A stretch of 64,000 nt of DNA from Streptomyces bottropensis ATCC 25435 (GTDB lineage: Bacteria; Actinomycetota; Actinomycetes; Streptomycetales; Streptomycetaceae), in contig NZ_KB911581.1 in assembly GCF_000383595.1 (NCBI RefSeq), positions 2,982,265-3,046,264 of the forward strand, given 5' to 3'. The notes under the pieces were generated by a model that was given only the letters and a program-made list of their open reading frames with translations, was not told the origin of the DNA and searched no databases. How positions within the stretch are numbered: position 1 is the first letter of the stretch; every line of letters starts with the position of its first letter. Position numbers and translations under genes: made by a program. Below are positions 50,576-59,214 of this stretch, in pieces.

Positions 50576-51391
50576 TCAGCTCGTGACGAGTTCGGCGGTC
50601 CGGCGTGCGGCGGGGGCCACCACGGCCACGGTCACCGTCCCGCCGGCGGTCGCCGTGGCCGCCGTCGGCTCGACGCCGGCCGTCCGGTTGCGGAACAGCC
50701 AGGCGATGTCCCGCCCGAAGGACCAGAGCAGCGAGCCCAGCGCCAGCGCGACCAGGGCGAAGCCCGCCGCGTAGGGCAGCAGACCGGAGGCGGCGACCAG
50801 CAGGAAGACGCCCTGGACCGCGGCGACCGTCTTGCGGGCCATGCTGTGCGGAAGGGAGTTGTTCAGCCAGGGCAGGACCTTGGCGGCGGCGACGAAGCCG
50901 TATCGCATGAGACCGATCAGCAGCACCCACGGGCCCATCGACATCGCCACGTACACGCTCAGCACCAGGATCAGGAACGCGTCGACCTCCATGTCGAAGC
51001 GCGCGCCCAGCGCGGTCGAGGTGTTCGTGCGCCGGGCCACCTGGCCGTCGACACCGTCGAGGATCAGGGCCACGGCCGTCAGGCCGACGAACAGCGAGAC
51101 CGGCGGCGAACCCTGGAAGGAGTCGGCGACCAGGGCCGTCACGGCGCCGACGAGTATCGCCCGGCCGAGGGTCACGCGGTTGGCGGGTCCGAAGGTGCGG
51201 GTCCGCGTGCGCAGCAGGGCGCGGTTGAGGACGGCCCAGGTGGCGAGCCCGAAGGCCAGCCCGGTCAGCCAGCCCGCCGGGCCCAGTTCGATCGCCGTGC
51301 CCAGGAAGGCGAGAAGCAGCACCTGGGCGCCCGCGCCCACAGTCGTCTCCGAGAGCAACAGCCGGCCGTCGTATGTGTTGATCAGGGCCAC
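50576..51391 (-). CDS. CDP-alcohol phosphatidyltransferase family membrane protein
   Basis: 271 residues from GTG 51391 (GGAAGG upstream). The family signature D-G-V-D-G-Q-V-A-R...G-A-R-F-D-M-E-V-D is complete near residues 112-137, so the active-site aspartates for metal and CDP-alcohol are present. About six hydrophobic helices span the rest (VLLLAFLGTAIELGPAGWLTGLAFGLATW, AFLILVLSVYVAMSMGPWVLLIGL and others). By family it transfers a phospho-alcohol from CMP to another alcohol in the membrane. It is divergent, by 107 bases, from the pteridine-cluster dehydrogenase and probably belongs to that cluster. Confidence 0.87.
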   Translation of the reverse strand: MALINTYDGRLLLSETTVGAGAQVLLLAFLGTAIELGPAGWLTGLAFGLATWAVLNRALLRTRTRTFGPANRVTLGRAILVGAVTALVADSFQGSPPVSLFVGLTAVALILDGVDGQVARRTNTSTALGARFDMEVDAFLILVLSVYVAMSMGPWVLLIGLMRYGFVAAAKVLPWLNNSLPHSMARKTVAAVQGVFLLVAASGLLPYAAGFALVALALGSLLWSFGRDIAWLFRNRTAGVEPTAATATAGGTVTVAVVAPAARRTAELVTS

Positions 51392-51498
51392 CGCATACCT
51401 TCCGAACGTGTGACAAGTGGATCATCGCCGCGTACCGTGTCCGCGAACTTCCACCGCTGCGTACGTGGCGAACCGCTCGACCGTTCACGGAGACGCAC

Positions 51499-52479
51499 AT
51501 GAAACCGACAGCCCGAGCCTTCTGGCTACGCTCCCCCGAAGTGGGTGAGATTCGCGAGGAGACCCTCGCCACACCCGCTGACGACGAGGTTCTCGTCCGC
51601 GCGCTGTACTCGGGGGTCAGTCGGGGCACCGAGACGCTCGTGTTCCGCGGCCAGGTGCCCGAGAACCAGTACGCGACCATGCGCGCGCCCTTCCAGGACG
51701 GGGACTTCCCCGCCCCCGTGAAGTACGGCTATCTCAGCGTCGGGCGGGTGGAAGAGGGGCCGGACGCACTGGTCGGCAGGACCGTCTTCTGCCTGTATCC
51801 GCACCAGAGCCGCTACGTCGTTCCCGTGAGCGCCGTCACCGTCGTGCCGGAGTCGGTGCCCGCCGCGCGGGCCGTCCTGGCCGGGACCGTGGAGACCGCC
51901 GTCAACGCCCTGTGGGACGCGGCCCCGCTCATCGGGGACCGGATCGCCGTCGTGGGCGGCGGCATGATCGGCTGCTCGGTCGCCGCGCTGCTCGCCCGCT
52001 ACCCGGGCGTCCGCGTCCAGCTCGTCGACGCCGATCCCGCGCGCGCCGACATCGCCCGCGCCCTCGGCGTGGACTTCGCGCTGCCCGAGGACGCGCTCGG
52101 GGAGTGCGACCTCGTGGTGCACGCCAGCGCCAGCGAACAGGGACTCGGCCGCTGTCTCGAACTCCTCGCCGCCGAGGGCACGGTCATCGAGCTGAGCTGG
52201 TACGGCGACCGCCGCGTCGCCCTGCCGCTGGGCGAGGCCTTCCACTCGCGCCGGCTCACCCTGCGCAGCAGCCAGGTCGGAACCGTCTCCCCGGCCGCAC
52301 GCGCCGGACGTACGTACGCGGACCGGCTGGCGCTCGCCCTCGAACTCCTCGCCGACGCCCGTTTCGACGCGCTCGTCACCGGAGAGTGTGCCTTCGAGGA
52401 ACTCCCGGACGTCCTGCCGAAGCTGGCGAGCGGAGAGCTGCCGGGCATGTGTCATCGTGTCCGCTACGAGGCCGAGTGA
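51499..52479 (+). CDS. Zinc-binding-dehydrogenase-like oxidoreductase (MDR), cluster gene
   Basis: 326 residues from ATG 51499. The N-domain starts MKPTARAFWLRSPEVGEIREETLATPADDEVLVRALYSGVSRGTE. The family GHE/GxE zinc motif is replaced (KYGYLSVGRVEEG), and VFCLYPHQSRYVVPVSAVTVVPE follows. The NAD site is IAVVGGGMIGCSVAALLARYPG. Without the usual GHE zinc ligands, it resembles threonine-dehydrogenase-type or bacteriochlorophyllide-dehydrogenase-like proteins, so its chemistry is uncertain. It opens the rightward run of the pteridine cluster; the next gene starts 168 bases later. Confidence 0.8.
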   Translation: MKPTARAFWLRSPEVGEIREETLATPADDEVLVRALYSGVSRGTETLVFRGQVPENQYATMRAPFQDGDFPAPVKYGYLSVGRVEEGPDALVGRTVFCLYPHQSRYVVPVSAVTVVPESVPAARAVLAGTVETAVNALWDAAPLIGDRIAVVGGGMIGCSVAALLARYPGVRVQLVDADPARADIARALGVDFALPEDALGECDLVVHASASEQGLGRCLELLAAEGTVIELSWYGDRRVALPLGEAFHSRRLTLRSSQVGTVSPAARAGRTYADRLALALELLADARFDALVTGECAFEELPDVLPKLASGELPGMCHRVRYEAE

Positions 52480-52647
52480 GGCCGAGGTCGACCGTTCCGG
52501 GTTGTCCCACCCGCCCCTGAACTGCCCGAACGGAACATCGACCTCCAAAGAAACAGCAAAACTCGGCTGAACAACGGGTAGGGAGCAGCCGTACTACACG
52601 GCATGCCCCGGCCCGGGGGCAGACGTACCGCACTGGAGGGTCGTCCG

Positions 52648-53046
52648 TTGTTCAGCATCACCGTCCGCGATCACATCATGATCGCCCACAGCTTCCGCGG
52701 GGAGGTCTTCGGACCCGCGCAGCGCCTCCACGGCGCCACCTTCCTCGTGGACGCCACCTTCCGGCGCGCCGAACTGGACGACGACAACATCGTCGTAGAC
52801 ATCGGGCTGGCCACGCAGGAGCTGGGTGCCGTGGTGAGCGAGTTGAACTACCGCAACCTCGACAACGAGCCCGCCTTCGCCCACACGAACACCTCGACGG
52901 AGTTCCTGGCGAAGGTGATCGCGGACCGCCTCGCCGAGCGGATCCACAAGGGGGCCCTGGGGGAGAACGCCAAGGGCATCGCGGGTATCACGGTCACCCT
53001 GCACGAGTCGCACATCGCCTGGGCGAGTTACGAGCGTGCCCTGTGA
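52648..53046 (+). CDS. 6-pyruvoyl-tetrahydropterin synthase (PTPS/QueD) homologue lacking catalytic residues
   Basis: 132 residues from TTG 52648, seven bases after GGAGGG; an upstream ATG 52603 lacks a site. The T-fold is recognisable ([60 protein letters not shown]). The usual Cys before the zinc loop is absent (Ala24). The HGH zinc motif is His28-Gly-Ala30, and the Asp-His catalytic pair is Asn67-Tyr68 (ELNYRNLD). Only His14, His28 and the pterin-binding Glu120 remain. It may bind a pterin or pyrimidine without PTPS chemistry, or catalyse something else. The stop overlaps the next gene (GTGA). Confidence 0.82.
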   Translation: MFSITVRDHIMIAHSFRGEVFGPAQRLHGATFLVDATFRRAELDDDNIVVDIGLATQELGAVVSELNYRNLDNEPAFAHTNTSTEFLAKVIADRLAERIHKGALGENAKGIAGITVTLHESHIAWASYERAL

Positions 53047-54284
53047 CCGACGTGACCATCGACCGGGCGGTCGTCGGCACCGCCCAGGCATACGGCAGCG
53101 CTGTCCAGGCAGACGGGGGAGAGCAAGTGCGGCTCGGCTATGTGCCCGTGCAGAACGCGGTGCTGAAGAACGCGGCGATCGTCCCCATGTCGCTGCGCTC
53201 GATGCACTTCGTGATGCCGGGCGGCGTGGACGACCTGGCCCGCCCGAGCGGCGGCAACGCCTACGACCGCCGGATCTGTCTCGATCTGCCCGGCTTCGGC
53301 TGGCAGGTGCACAAGCACACCGTCGCCGGCAGCTGGCCCAGCCCGTCGGAGCCGGACCGCGCCGAACTCGCCCGTACGCTGCGCGAACTCCCCGACGGCA
53401 CGGTCGTCCTGCTGGACGGTCTGGTCGCCTGCGGTGTCCCGGAGATCATCCTCCCCGAGGCCGAGCGCCTGTGCCTCGCCGTGCTGGTGCATCTGCCGCT
53501 CGGTGACGAGACGGGCCTGGACCCCGTGCTCGCCGCCGAACTCGACGCCAAGGAGCGGGCCACCCTGCGGGGCGTGTCCGCCGTGATCGCGACCAGCGAA
53601 TGGGCCGTCCGCAGACTCGTGTCACACCACGGGCTCGCCCCCGAGCGGGTCCATGTCGCCGCCCCGGGCGCCGACATCGCGCCTCTCGCCTCCGGCACCG
53701 ACGGCGTCTCCCGGCTGCTGTGCGTGGCCGCGGTCACCCCCCGCAAGGGCCAGCACCGGCTGGTGGAGGCCCTCGCGACCGTCACCGAACTGCGCTGGAG
53801 CTGCGTCCTGGTGGGCGGCCTCGACCAGGAGCCCGAGTACGTCGACCACATCCGCACGCTGATCGCGAAGTTCGGCCTGGAGGACCGCTTCCACCTGGCC
53901 GGACCGCAGGCGGGCGCCGAACTCGACGCCAGCTACGCCGCCGCCGACCTCATGGTCCTCACCTCCTACGCCGAGACGTACGGCATGGCGGTCACCGAGG
54001 CCCTCGCGCGCGGGATCCCCGTGCTGGCCACGGATGTCGGCGGACTGCCCGAGGCCGTCGGCCGCGCCCCCGACGGCGGGGTCCCCGGCATCCTCGTACC
54101 GCCGGAGAACCCCGCGGCCATCGCGGCGGAGCTGCGCGGCTGGTTCGGTGAGGCCGACGTGCGGCGCCGGCTGAAGGCCGCGGCGCGCGGACGCAGAGCC
54201 GCGCTGGACGGGTGGGCGACCACAGCCCGCAGCCTCGCCCACGTACTGGGACGGCTGCGGCACGAACCCCGGAGGGCGGCATGA
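53043..54284 (+). CDS. GT4-family glycosyltransferase, cluster gene
   Basis: 413 residues from GTG 53043, overlapping the PTPS-like stop. GT-B fold: C-terminal domain with [81 protein letters not shown]. The last of these is the EX7E donor site (ETYGMAVTE). The first 100 residues ([30 protein letters not shown]..) are less typical. By family it adds a sugar from a nucleotide donor. The four-base overlaps tie it to the PTPS-like and methyltransferase genes. Confidence 0.87.
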   Translation: MTDVTIDRAVVGTAQAYGSAVQADGGEQVRLGYVPVQNAVLKNAAIVPMSLRSMHFVMPGGVDDLARPSGGNAYDRRICLDLPGFGWQVHKHTVAGSWPSPSEPDRAELARTLRELPDGTVVLLDGLVACGVPEIILPEAERLCLAVLVHLPLGDETGLDPVLAAELDAKERATLRGVSAVIATSEWAVRRLVSHHGLAPERVHVAAPGADIAPLASGTDGVSRLLCVAAVTPRKGQHRLVEALATVTELRWSCVLVGGLDQEPEYVDHIRTLIAKFGLEDRFHLAGPQAGAELDASYAAADLMVLTSYAETYGMAVTEALARGIPVLATDVGGLPEAVGRAPDGGVPGILVPPENPAAIAAELRGWFGEADVRRRLKAAARGRRAALDGWATTARSLAHVLGRLRHEPRRAA

Positions 54285-55249
54285 CCACTTCCGCCGACAT
54301 GACCGCGTCCGCGGGCGGCCCGCTGTCCGTGGGCCCCACCGCCGCGACGGCCGGTGCGTCCGCCGCCGGGGCCGCGCTGAGCATGGCGGGGCGCGGCGGT
54401 GACACACCCGCGCCCGAGGGGCACCAGTACGCGCCGCAGTGGCTGGAGCTGCGCGAGAGCGCCGACGTCGACGCCCGCGCGGCGGAGCTGCTGGACCCGC
54501 TGCGGATCCGGCTGGCGAACCTGCCGGGGCGGGCCACCGCGCTGACCGTCCACGACCTGGGCTGCGGCACCGGCTCCATGGGCCGCTGGCTCGCGCCCCG
54601 GCTCGACGGCGCCCAGCGATGGGTCCTGCACGACCAGGACCCGAACCTGCTGCGGCTGGCCGTCGCGCGGGCGCCCCGTGCGGCCGCCGACGGCAGCCCC
54701 GTCACGGTCACCACTCGGCGCGGCGACATCGGGCGGCTGACGGCGGCCGACCTGGCCGGTGCCTCGCTGGTCACCGCGTCCGCGCTCCTCGACGTGCTCA
54801 CCCGCGAGGAGATCGAGGCGCTCGCCGCGGCCTGCGCGGGCGCCGGGGTCCCCGCCCTGCTGACGCTGTCGGTCGTGGGCCGGGTGGACATCGCCCCCGC
54901 CCACCCCATGGACGCCGAGTTCGCCGAGGCGTTCAACGCCCACCAGCGCGCGAGCGATCTGCTCGGTCCGGAGGCCATCACCGTGGCCTGCGAGGCCTTC
55001 GCCCAGCAGGGCGCCACGGTGCGTGTCCACCCGAGCCCGTGGCAGCTCGACACGCGGTACACCGCCCTCACCGAGGAGTGGCTGCGCGGCTGGGTCGGCG
55101 CCGCCTGCGAACAGCGCCCCGAACTCACCCAGCGCGCCGAGGCGTACCTCCGCGACCGGCTCGCGGCCGGCGCGGCCGGCGACCTCCGCGTCGTCGTCCA
55201 CCACAGCGACCTGCTGGCCCTGCCCCGGCCCACGGGCGGGGTCTCATGA
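54281..55249 (+). CDS. SAM-dependent methyltransferase, cluster gene
   Basis: 322 residues from ATG 54281 (ATGA overlap). After a low-complexity Ala/Gly/Thr N-terminus of about 45 residues, motif I is VHDLGCGTGSMGRWLAPRL and motif II-like VLHDQDPNLLRLA, followed by SLVTASALLDVLTREEIEAL. The class I methyltransferase fold is clear; the acceptor is unknown. It follows the GT4 gene and precedes a membrane protein by overlap, so all are one transcript. Confidence 0.85.
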   Translation: MTTSADMTASAGGPLSVGPTAATAGASAAGAALSMAGRGGDTPAPEGHQYAPQWLELRESADVDARAAELLDPLRIRLANLPGRATALTVHDLGCGTGSMGRWLAPRLDGAQRWVLHDQDPNLLRLAVARAPRAAADGSPVTVTTRRGDIGRLTAADLAGASLVTASALLDVLTREEIEALAAACAGAGVPALLTLSVVGRVDIAPAHPMDAEFAEAFNAHQRASDLLGPEAITVACEAFAQQGATVRVHPSPWQLDTRYTALTEEWLRGWVGAACEQRPELTQRAEAYLRDRLAAGAAGDLRVVVHHSDLLALPRPTGGVS

Positions 55250-56523
55250 CGGCGCCGGTGGAGGAGACGGTCGAGGCCCGCGCGCTCACGCCCGGCGCGA
55301 GCCCGCGCGGGGCGGCCCCGGAGCCGAGCGCCACCCCCACGACCGTTTCCGGCCCCACCGCCCAAAACGGGCCCACCGCCTCGAAAGCCGGCGGCTCGGC
55401 GGTCACCCGCGCCCTGCGCACCCACTTCGGCACGCTCGCCGGAACGGCCATCCTCGTCGTCGTGTTCTGGCGGATGGGGACCGGCGTGTTCGTGGACGGG
55501 CTGCGGCGGATCGACGGCGGGACGCTGGCGGCGGCCGTCGCGATCGGTGTGTTCACCACGGTGTGCAGCGCGTGGCGCTGGTGCGCGGTGACGCGGGCGC
55601 TCGGCATCAGGCTGCGGCTCGGGCCCGCCGTCGCGGACTACTACCGGGCGTTGTTCCTCAACGCGGCCCTGCCCGGCGGTGTCCTCGGCGACGTGCACCG
55701 CGCGGTGCGGCACGGCCGGAGCTCCGGGGACATGGGCCGGGGCGTGCGCGCGGTGGTCATCGAGCGCACCGCGGGCCAGTTGGTGCTGGCGGTCGTGGGC
55801 GTAACGGTTTTGCTGGTGCTGCCCTCGCCGGTGCGCGAGCAGACCCGCTACGCGGTGGGCCTGACCGCGCTCGTCGCGTTGGGCGTGTCGGCGATCTGGG
55901 CCGCGACCCGGATGGGCCGCGGGCCGGCGGCGTCTGGAGTCCGCGCCGGCCGGGGCCGCCGGGTCCGGGCCGCTCTCGCCGAGGCGCGCGGCGCGCTGCT
56001 GGACCGCGACAGCGGCCCCGCCGTGCTGGTCTCCTCGGTTGCGGTCCTCGCCGGGTACGTGGCGACGTTCCTGCTCGCCGCCCGCGTCGCCGGTTCCGGC
56101 GCGACCACGCCGGAACTCCTGCCCCTCGCGCTGCTGGCCCTGATCGCCATGAGCCTGCCGCTCAACGTCGGTGGCTGGGGGCCCCGCGAGGGCGTCACCG
56201 CCTGGTCCTTCGGCGCCGCCGGTCTGGGCGCCTCCCAGGGCCTGACCGTGGCCGTCGTCTACGGTGTGCTCAGCTTCGCGGCCGCCCTCCCGGGGGCCCT
56301 CGTGCTCGTCGGACGCTGGTACGGCTCCCTGCGGGCCCGCCGTCAGCCGGCGGACGAGGCGGCTGCCGAAGGCGTCCCGGGCGGAACCGTTCCCGTGTCC
56401 CAGGCGTCCGAGGTGACCAACGAGAAGTACGCGCCGAAGGAATGGACGAACCCTGCCAGCAACTCCTTTCCCTTCGCGGCGGATGCCAGGGACGGACGGC
56501 CGATGACACCGGAATCGGTGTAG
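55246..56523 (+). CDS. UPF0104/LPG-synthase-like integral membrane protein, cluster gene
   Basis: 425 residues from ATG 55246, with an ATGA overlap to the methyltransferase. A disordered 50-residue N-terminus precedes about eight membrane helices (AGTAILVVVFWRMG, LAAAVAIGVFTTVCSAW, LVLAVVGVTVLLVLP, VSSVAVLAGYVATFLLAARV, PLALLALIAMSLPLNVGGWGPREGVTAWSFG and others). GGVLGDVHRAVRHGR and GGWGPREGV match the UPF0104 family related to the flippase half of MprF. It probably moves a lipid-linked product or lipid across the membrane. The last 60 residues are hydrophilic and are encoded opposite the creatininase gene (181-base overlap). Confidence 0.85.
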   Translation: MTAPVEETVEARALTPGASPRGAAPEPSATPTTVSGPTAQNGPTASKAGGSAVTRALRTHFGTLAGTAILVVVFWRMGTGVFVDGLRRIDGGTLAAAVAIGVFTTVCSAWRWCAVTRALGIRLRLGPAVADYYRALFLNAALPGGVLGDVHRAVRHGRSSGDMGRGVRAVVIERTAGQLVLAVVGVTVLLVLPSPVREQTRYAVGLTALVALGVSAIWAATRMGRGPAASGVRAGRGRRVRAALAEARGALLDRDSGPAVLVSSVAVLAGYVATFLLAARVAGSGATTPELLPLALLALIAMSLPLNVGGWGPREGVTAWSFGAAGLGASQGLTVAVVYGVLSFAAALPGALVLVGRWYGSLRARRQPADEAAAEGVPGGTVPVSQASEVTNEKYAPKEWTNPASNSFPFAADARDGRPMTPESV

Positions 56524-57137
56524 GCCGACATACCGAGGGAGAGGAGATGACGGCGGTCGTCGGCAAGGAAATCGGTGGTCTCGTGACCGGGCCGGACCAA
56601 TTCGGGATGGCAATGCAGAAGTATGGAGGTCTCTATTTCTCCCGCGTGCATATCACTGAGCAACGAGGTCTGTACGCCCGCCCGTTCGCGGGCGGCTTCC
56701 CAGTCCTCCATCGCCGGGAAAAGCGCCATTCGATGTCCCGCCGCGGTGGATTCCTGGACGATGTTGCCCAGGACATAATTCCCGCCGTGACCGTTCACCA
56801 CCACCAGCGCCTCGACGCCCGAGCGGCGCAGCGACGCGGCGATGTCGCGGACCATCGCGTGCAGGGTCGTCGCGGAGATGCTGACGGTGCCCGGCCAGGC
56901 CGCGTGCTCGTGCGAGCAGGCGATGGTCACCGGCGGCAGGAGATGCACCGGATACGCGGCCGCTATCTCCCGGGATATGGCGCAGGCGACGAGGGTGTCG
57001 GTGGCCAGCGGCAGGTACGGGCCGTGCTGCTCGTAGCTGCCGACGGGGAGCACCGCGACCTGAGGACCGGCCGCCCGCTCCCCCCGCGCGCGGACGTCCG
57101 CGGTGGTGTCCGTCGGAACAAGACTCGAACTGCTCAT
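56343..57137 (-). CDS. Creatininase-family amidohydrolase, candidate FAPy deformylase
   Basis: 264 residues. Metal ligands are visible: Glu36 and His38 (GSYEQHG), Asp47 (LATD), then VVNGHGGN (His117) and the acidic MHAGEIETS (Glu167/169). The family hydrolyses cyclic or linear amides, and archaeal members (ArfB) remove the formyl group of FAPy. Lying 77 bases from, and divergent to, a Met120-type cyclohydrolase, this is the likely assignment; it is inference. It overlaps the membrane-protein gene on the other strand by 181 bases. Confidence 0.88.
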   Translation of the reverse strand: MSSSSLVPTDTTADVRARGERAAGPQVAVLPVGSYEQHGPYLPLATDTLVACAISREIAAAYPVHLLPPVTIACSHEHAAWPGTVSISATTLHAMVRDIAASLRRSGVEALVVVNGHGGNYVLGNIVQESTAAGHRMALFPAMEDWEAARERAGVQTSLLSDMHAGEIETSILLHCHPELVRPGHETTDFLADDRRHLLSLGMSAYTDSGVIGRPSLASAAKGKELLAGFVHSFGAYFSLVTSDAWDTGTVPPGTPSAAASSAG

Positions 57138-57169
57138 CTTTACACGGCCTTTCGTCTCTGCTGATGCTC

Positions 57170-57187
57170 CGTCATTTTCGCATGACG
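57170..57187. promoter_or_regulatory. Inverted repeat between creatininase and cyclohydrolase genes
   Basis: CGTCAT (57170-57175), six bases, ATGACG (57182-57187), in the 77-base divergent spacer. A candidate operator for a regulator controlling both genes. Confidence 0.45.
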
Positions 57188-57214
57188 CCAGGGCTTACCA
57201 GATTGGAACAGATC

Positions 57215-57874
57215 ATGACAGAAAATGTTGGTGTACTCGGCACGAATGCCCAGTCCTCCGGCGCCGTACGTGTGGTGAACGCCCCCCTGCCCACGACCTA
57301 CGGCGACTTCGAGGCCGTAGGTTATCTCGACCAGGACCGCGGCGAGGAACAAGTGGCACTGGTGTACGGCGACATCAGCGGCGGTGAGGGAATTCTCATA
57401 CGGCTGCACTCGGAGTGCCTGACCGGTGACGCGTTCGGGTCCCAGCACTGCGAATGCGGTGAGCAGCTGGACAGCGCGCTGCGGGCGATAGTCGCCGAGG
57501 GCCGCGGCGTGCTCGTCTATCTGCGCGGCCACGAGGGCCGCGGGATCGGCCTGCTCGCCAAGCTCCAGGCGATGAAGCTCCAGGCGGAGGGCCTGGACAC
57601 CGTCGAGGCGAACCTCGCCCTCGGACTGCCGGTGGACGCCCGCGACTACCGGGTGGCCGCCGAGATGCTGCACGACCTCGGCGTACGGTCGGTCCGGCTG
57701 ATGTCCAACAACCCCCGCAAGCGGGAGGCGCTGCTGCGCCACGGCATCACGGTCTCCGAGCAGGTGCCGCTGCTGATCACGCCGTGCGAGGACAACATCA
57801 CCTACCTGCGCACCAAGCGGGAGCGGCTCGACCACTACCTGCCGCACCTGGACGCGGTGGTCCACTCGTCCTGA
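57215..57874 (+). CDS. GTP cyclohydrolase II homologue of the FAPy-forming (Met120) type
   Basis: 219 residues from ATG 57215. The zinc site is Cys68, Cys79 and Cys81 (SECLTGDAFGSQHCECGEQL). GTP-binding YLRGHEGRGIGLLAK and DTVEANLALGLPVDARDY are intact. The residue after AKLQA is Met120 where canonical RibA proteins have Tyr (AYxLQ). In the S. coelicolor paralogue SCO6655, Met120 was shown to cause release of the formylated product (FAPy). The DHBP synthase domain of RibBA is absent. A 12-bp stem terminator follows. It probably starts the cluster pathway, not riboflavin synthesis. Confidence 0.9.
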   Translation: MTENVGVLGTNAQSSGAVRVVNAPLPTTYGDFEAVGYLDQDRGEEQVALVYGDISGGEGILIRLHSECLTGDAFGSQHCECGEQLDSALRAIVAEGRGVLVYLRGHEGRGIGLLAKLQAMKLQAEGLDTVEANLALGLPVDARDYRVAAEMLHDLGVRSVRLMSNNPRKREALLRHGITVSEQVPLLITPCEDNITYLRTKRERLDHYLPHLDAVVHSS

Positions 57875-57886
57875 GCGCCGGGGTCC

Positions 57887-57939
57887 GCGCGGCGGCCGTC
57901 GTGGAGAGGTGCCCACAACTCCGACACCGGCCGCCGCGC
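57887..57939 (+). terminator. Terminator after the cyclohydrolase gene
   Basis: GCGCGGCGGCCG (57887-57898) pairs perfectly with CGGCCGCCGCGC (57928-57939) across a 29-base loop. Confidence 0.6.
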
Positions 57940-58068
57940 CCGCCCGGAGCGCCCCACGCGCCGCCCCCGCACGGGACGGTACGCGGGCGCTCCGCATGAA
58001 CGTTCGCCCGTGGTGGAAGACCTGATTCGGTCGGGCCGTCCGACCGGGGTCGGGCGAAGGGAGCGTTC

Positions 58069-59214
58069 GTGATCCGCAGCGCACGGGTCGTCGTCATCGG
58101 CGGAGGCGTCATCGGGACGAGCATCGCCTACCACCTCGCCGCCGCCGGAGTGGAGGACGTCGTCCTCGTCGAACGCGACGAACTGGCCTCCGGATCGACC
58201 GCGAGGGCCGCCGGCGGGGTCCGCGCGCAGTTCTCCGACGAACTCAACATCCAGCTCGGCGCCCGCAGCCTGGAGGCGTTCGGCCGCTTCCGGAAGGAAC
58301 CGGGCCACGACATCGGACTGCACCGGGTCGGCTACCTCTTCCTCCTGACGACCCCGGGCGAGGTCGCCCAGTTCGAGGCCGGGGTGCGGCTCCAGAACGA
58401 CCTGGGCGTCCCCAGCCGCATGCTCGACCCGGCCGAGGCCCAGCTGCTCTCCCCGCTGATCTCCACCGAGGGCCTGCTCGCCGCCGCGTTCTCGCCCGAC
58501 GACGGGCACTGCACCCCCGAGTCCGTGGTCCACGGCTACGCCGCCGGGGCCCGCCGCCACGGGGCGACCGTGCTGCGCGCCTGCGAGGTCCTCGGCATCG
58601 AGACCTGGCGGGACACGATCACCGCGGTGGTCACCAGCAAGGGACGGATCGTCACCGACACCGTCGTGTGCGCGGCCGGCGCCTGGTCCCGGTCCGTCGG
58701 CGCCATGGTCGGCGTGGACCTTCCCGTGGAGCCCCTGCGCCGCCAGATCGCCGTCACCGAAGCCGTCCCCGGCCTCCCGCCGAACCTCCCCATGACGATC
58801 GACTTCACCAGCAGCCTCTACTTCCACGCCGAGGGCCCCGGCCTCCTCGTCGGCATGTCCGACCCCGACGAGCGGCCCGGCTTCTCCACCGACACCCACG
58901 ACCGCTGGATCCCCCGCCTGTACGAGGCCATGGAGCGCCGCGCGCCCGGCCTGCTCGACCTGCGCCGGACGGGTGGCTGGGCGGGCCTGTACGAGATCAC
59001 TCCGGACCACAACGCGCTGATCGGCGAGGCCGGTTCGTGCTCCCGCTTCCTGTACGCCACCGGGTTCTCCGGCCACGGGTTCCTCCAGGGCCCGGCGGTC
59101 GGCGAGGTGGTCCGTGACCTGTACCTCGGGCGCGTACCCTTCGTCGACATCAGCCCGCTGAGCGTCGACCGGTTCACGGCCGACACCCTGCGCCCGGAGG
59201 CCAACCTCGTATGA
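58069..59214 (+). CDS. FAD-dependent amine/sarcosine-oxidase-type oxidoreductase
   Basis: 381 residues from GTG 58069 (GAAGGGAGC upstream). The DAO fold begins with VVVIGGGVIGTSIAYHLAAAG. ASGSTARAAGGVRAQFSDELN is the usual FAD-binding loop, and ends WAGLYEITPDHNALIGEAG and YATGFSGHGFLQGPAVGEVV are the conserved C-terminal site. By family it oxidises a secondary amine such as sarcosine, proline, pipecolate or saccharopine with O2. Being first in an operon with two saccharopine-dehydrogenase-type proteins, pipecolate or saccharopine is the best guess. Overlaps the next gene by ATGA. Confidence 0.85.
   Translation: MIRSARVVVIGGGVIGTSIAYHLAAAGVEDVVLVERDELASGSTARAAGGVRAQFSDELNIQLGARSLEAFGRFRKEPGHDIGLHRVGYLFLLTTPGEVAQFEAGVRLQNDLGVPSRMLDPAEAQLLSPLISTEGLLAAAFSPDDGHCTPESVVHGYAAGARRHGATVLRACEVLGIETWRDTITAVVTSKGRIVTDTVVCAAGAWSRSVGAMVGVDLPVEPLRRQIAVTEAVPGLPPNLPMTIDFTSSLYFHAEGPGLLVGMSDPDERPGFSTDTHDRWIPRLYEAMERRAPGLLDLRRTGGWAGLYEITPDHNALIGEAGSCSRFLYATGFSGHGFLQGPAVGEVVRDLYLGRVPFVDISPLSVDRFTADTLRPEANLV

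Noticed and set aside
57164..57214. Upstream start (57164 or 57182) for the cyclohydrolase
   Set aside because: It would add 11-17 residues before the family start and shift Met120 from its position in the studied homologue; ATG 57215 fits length and numbering.
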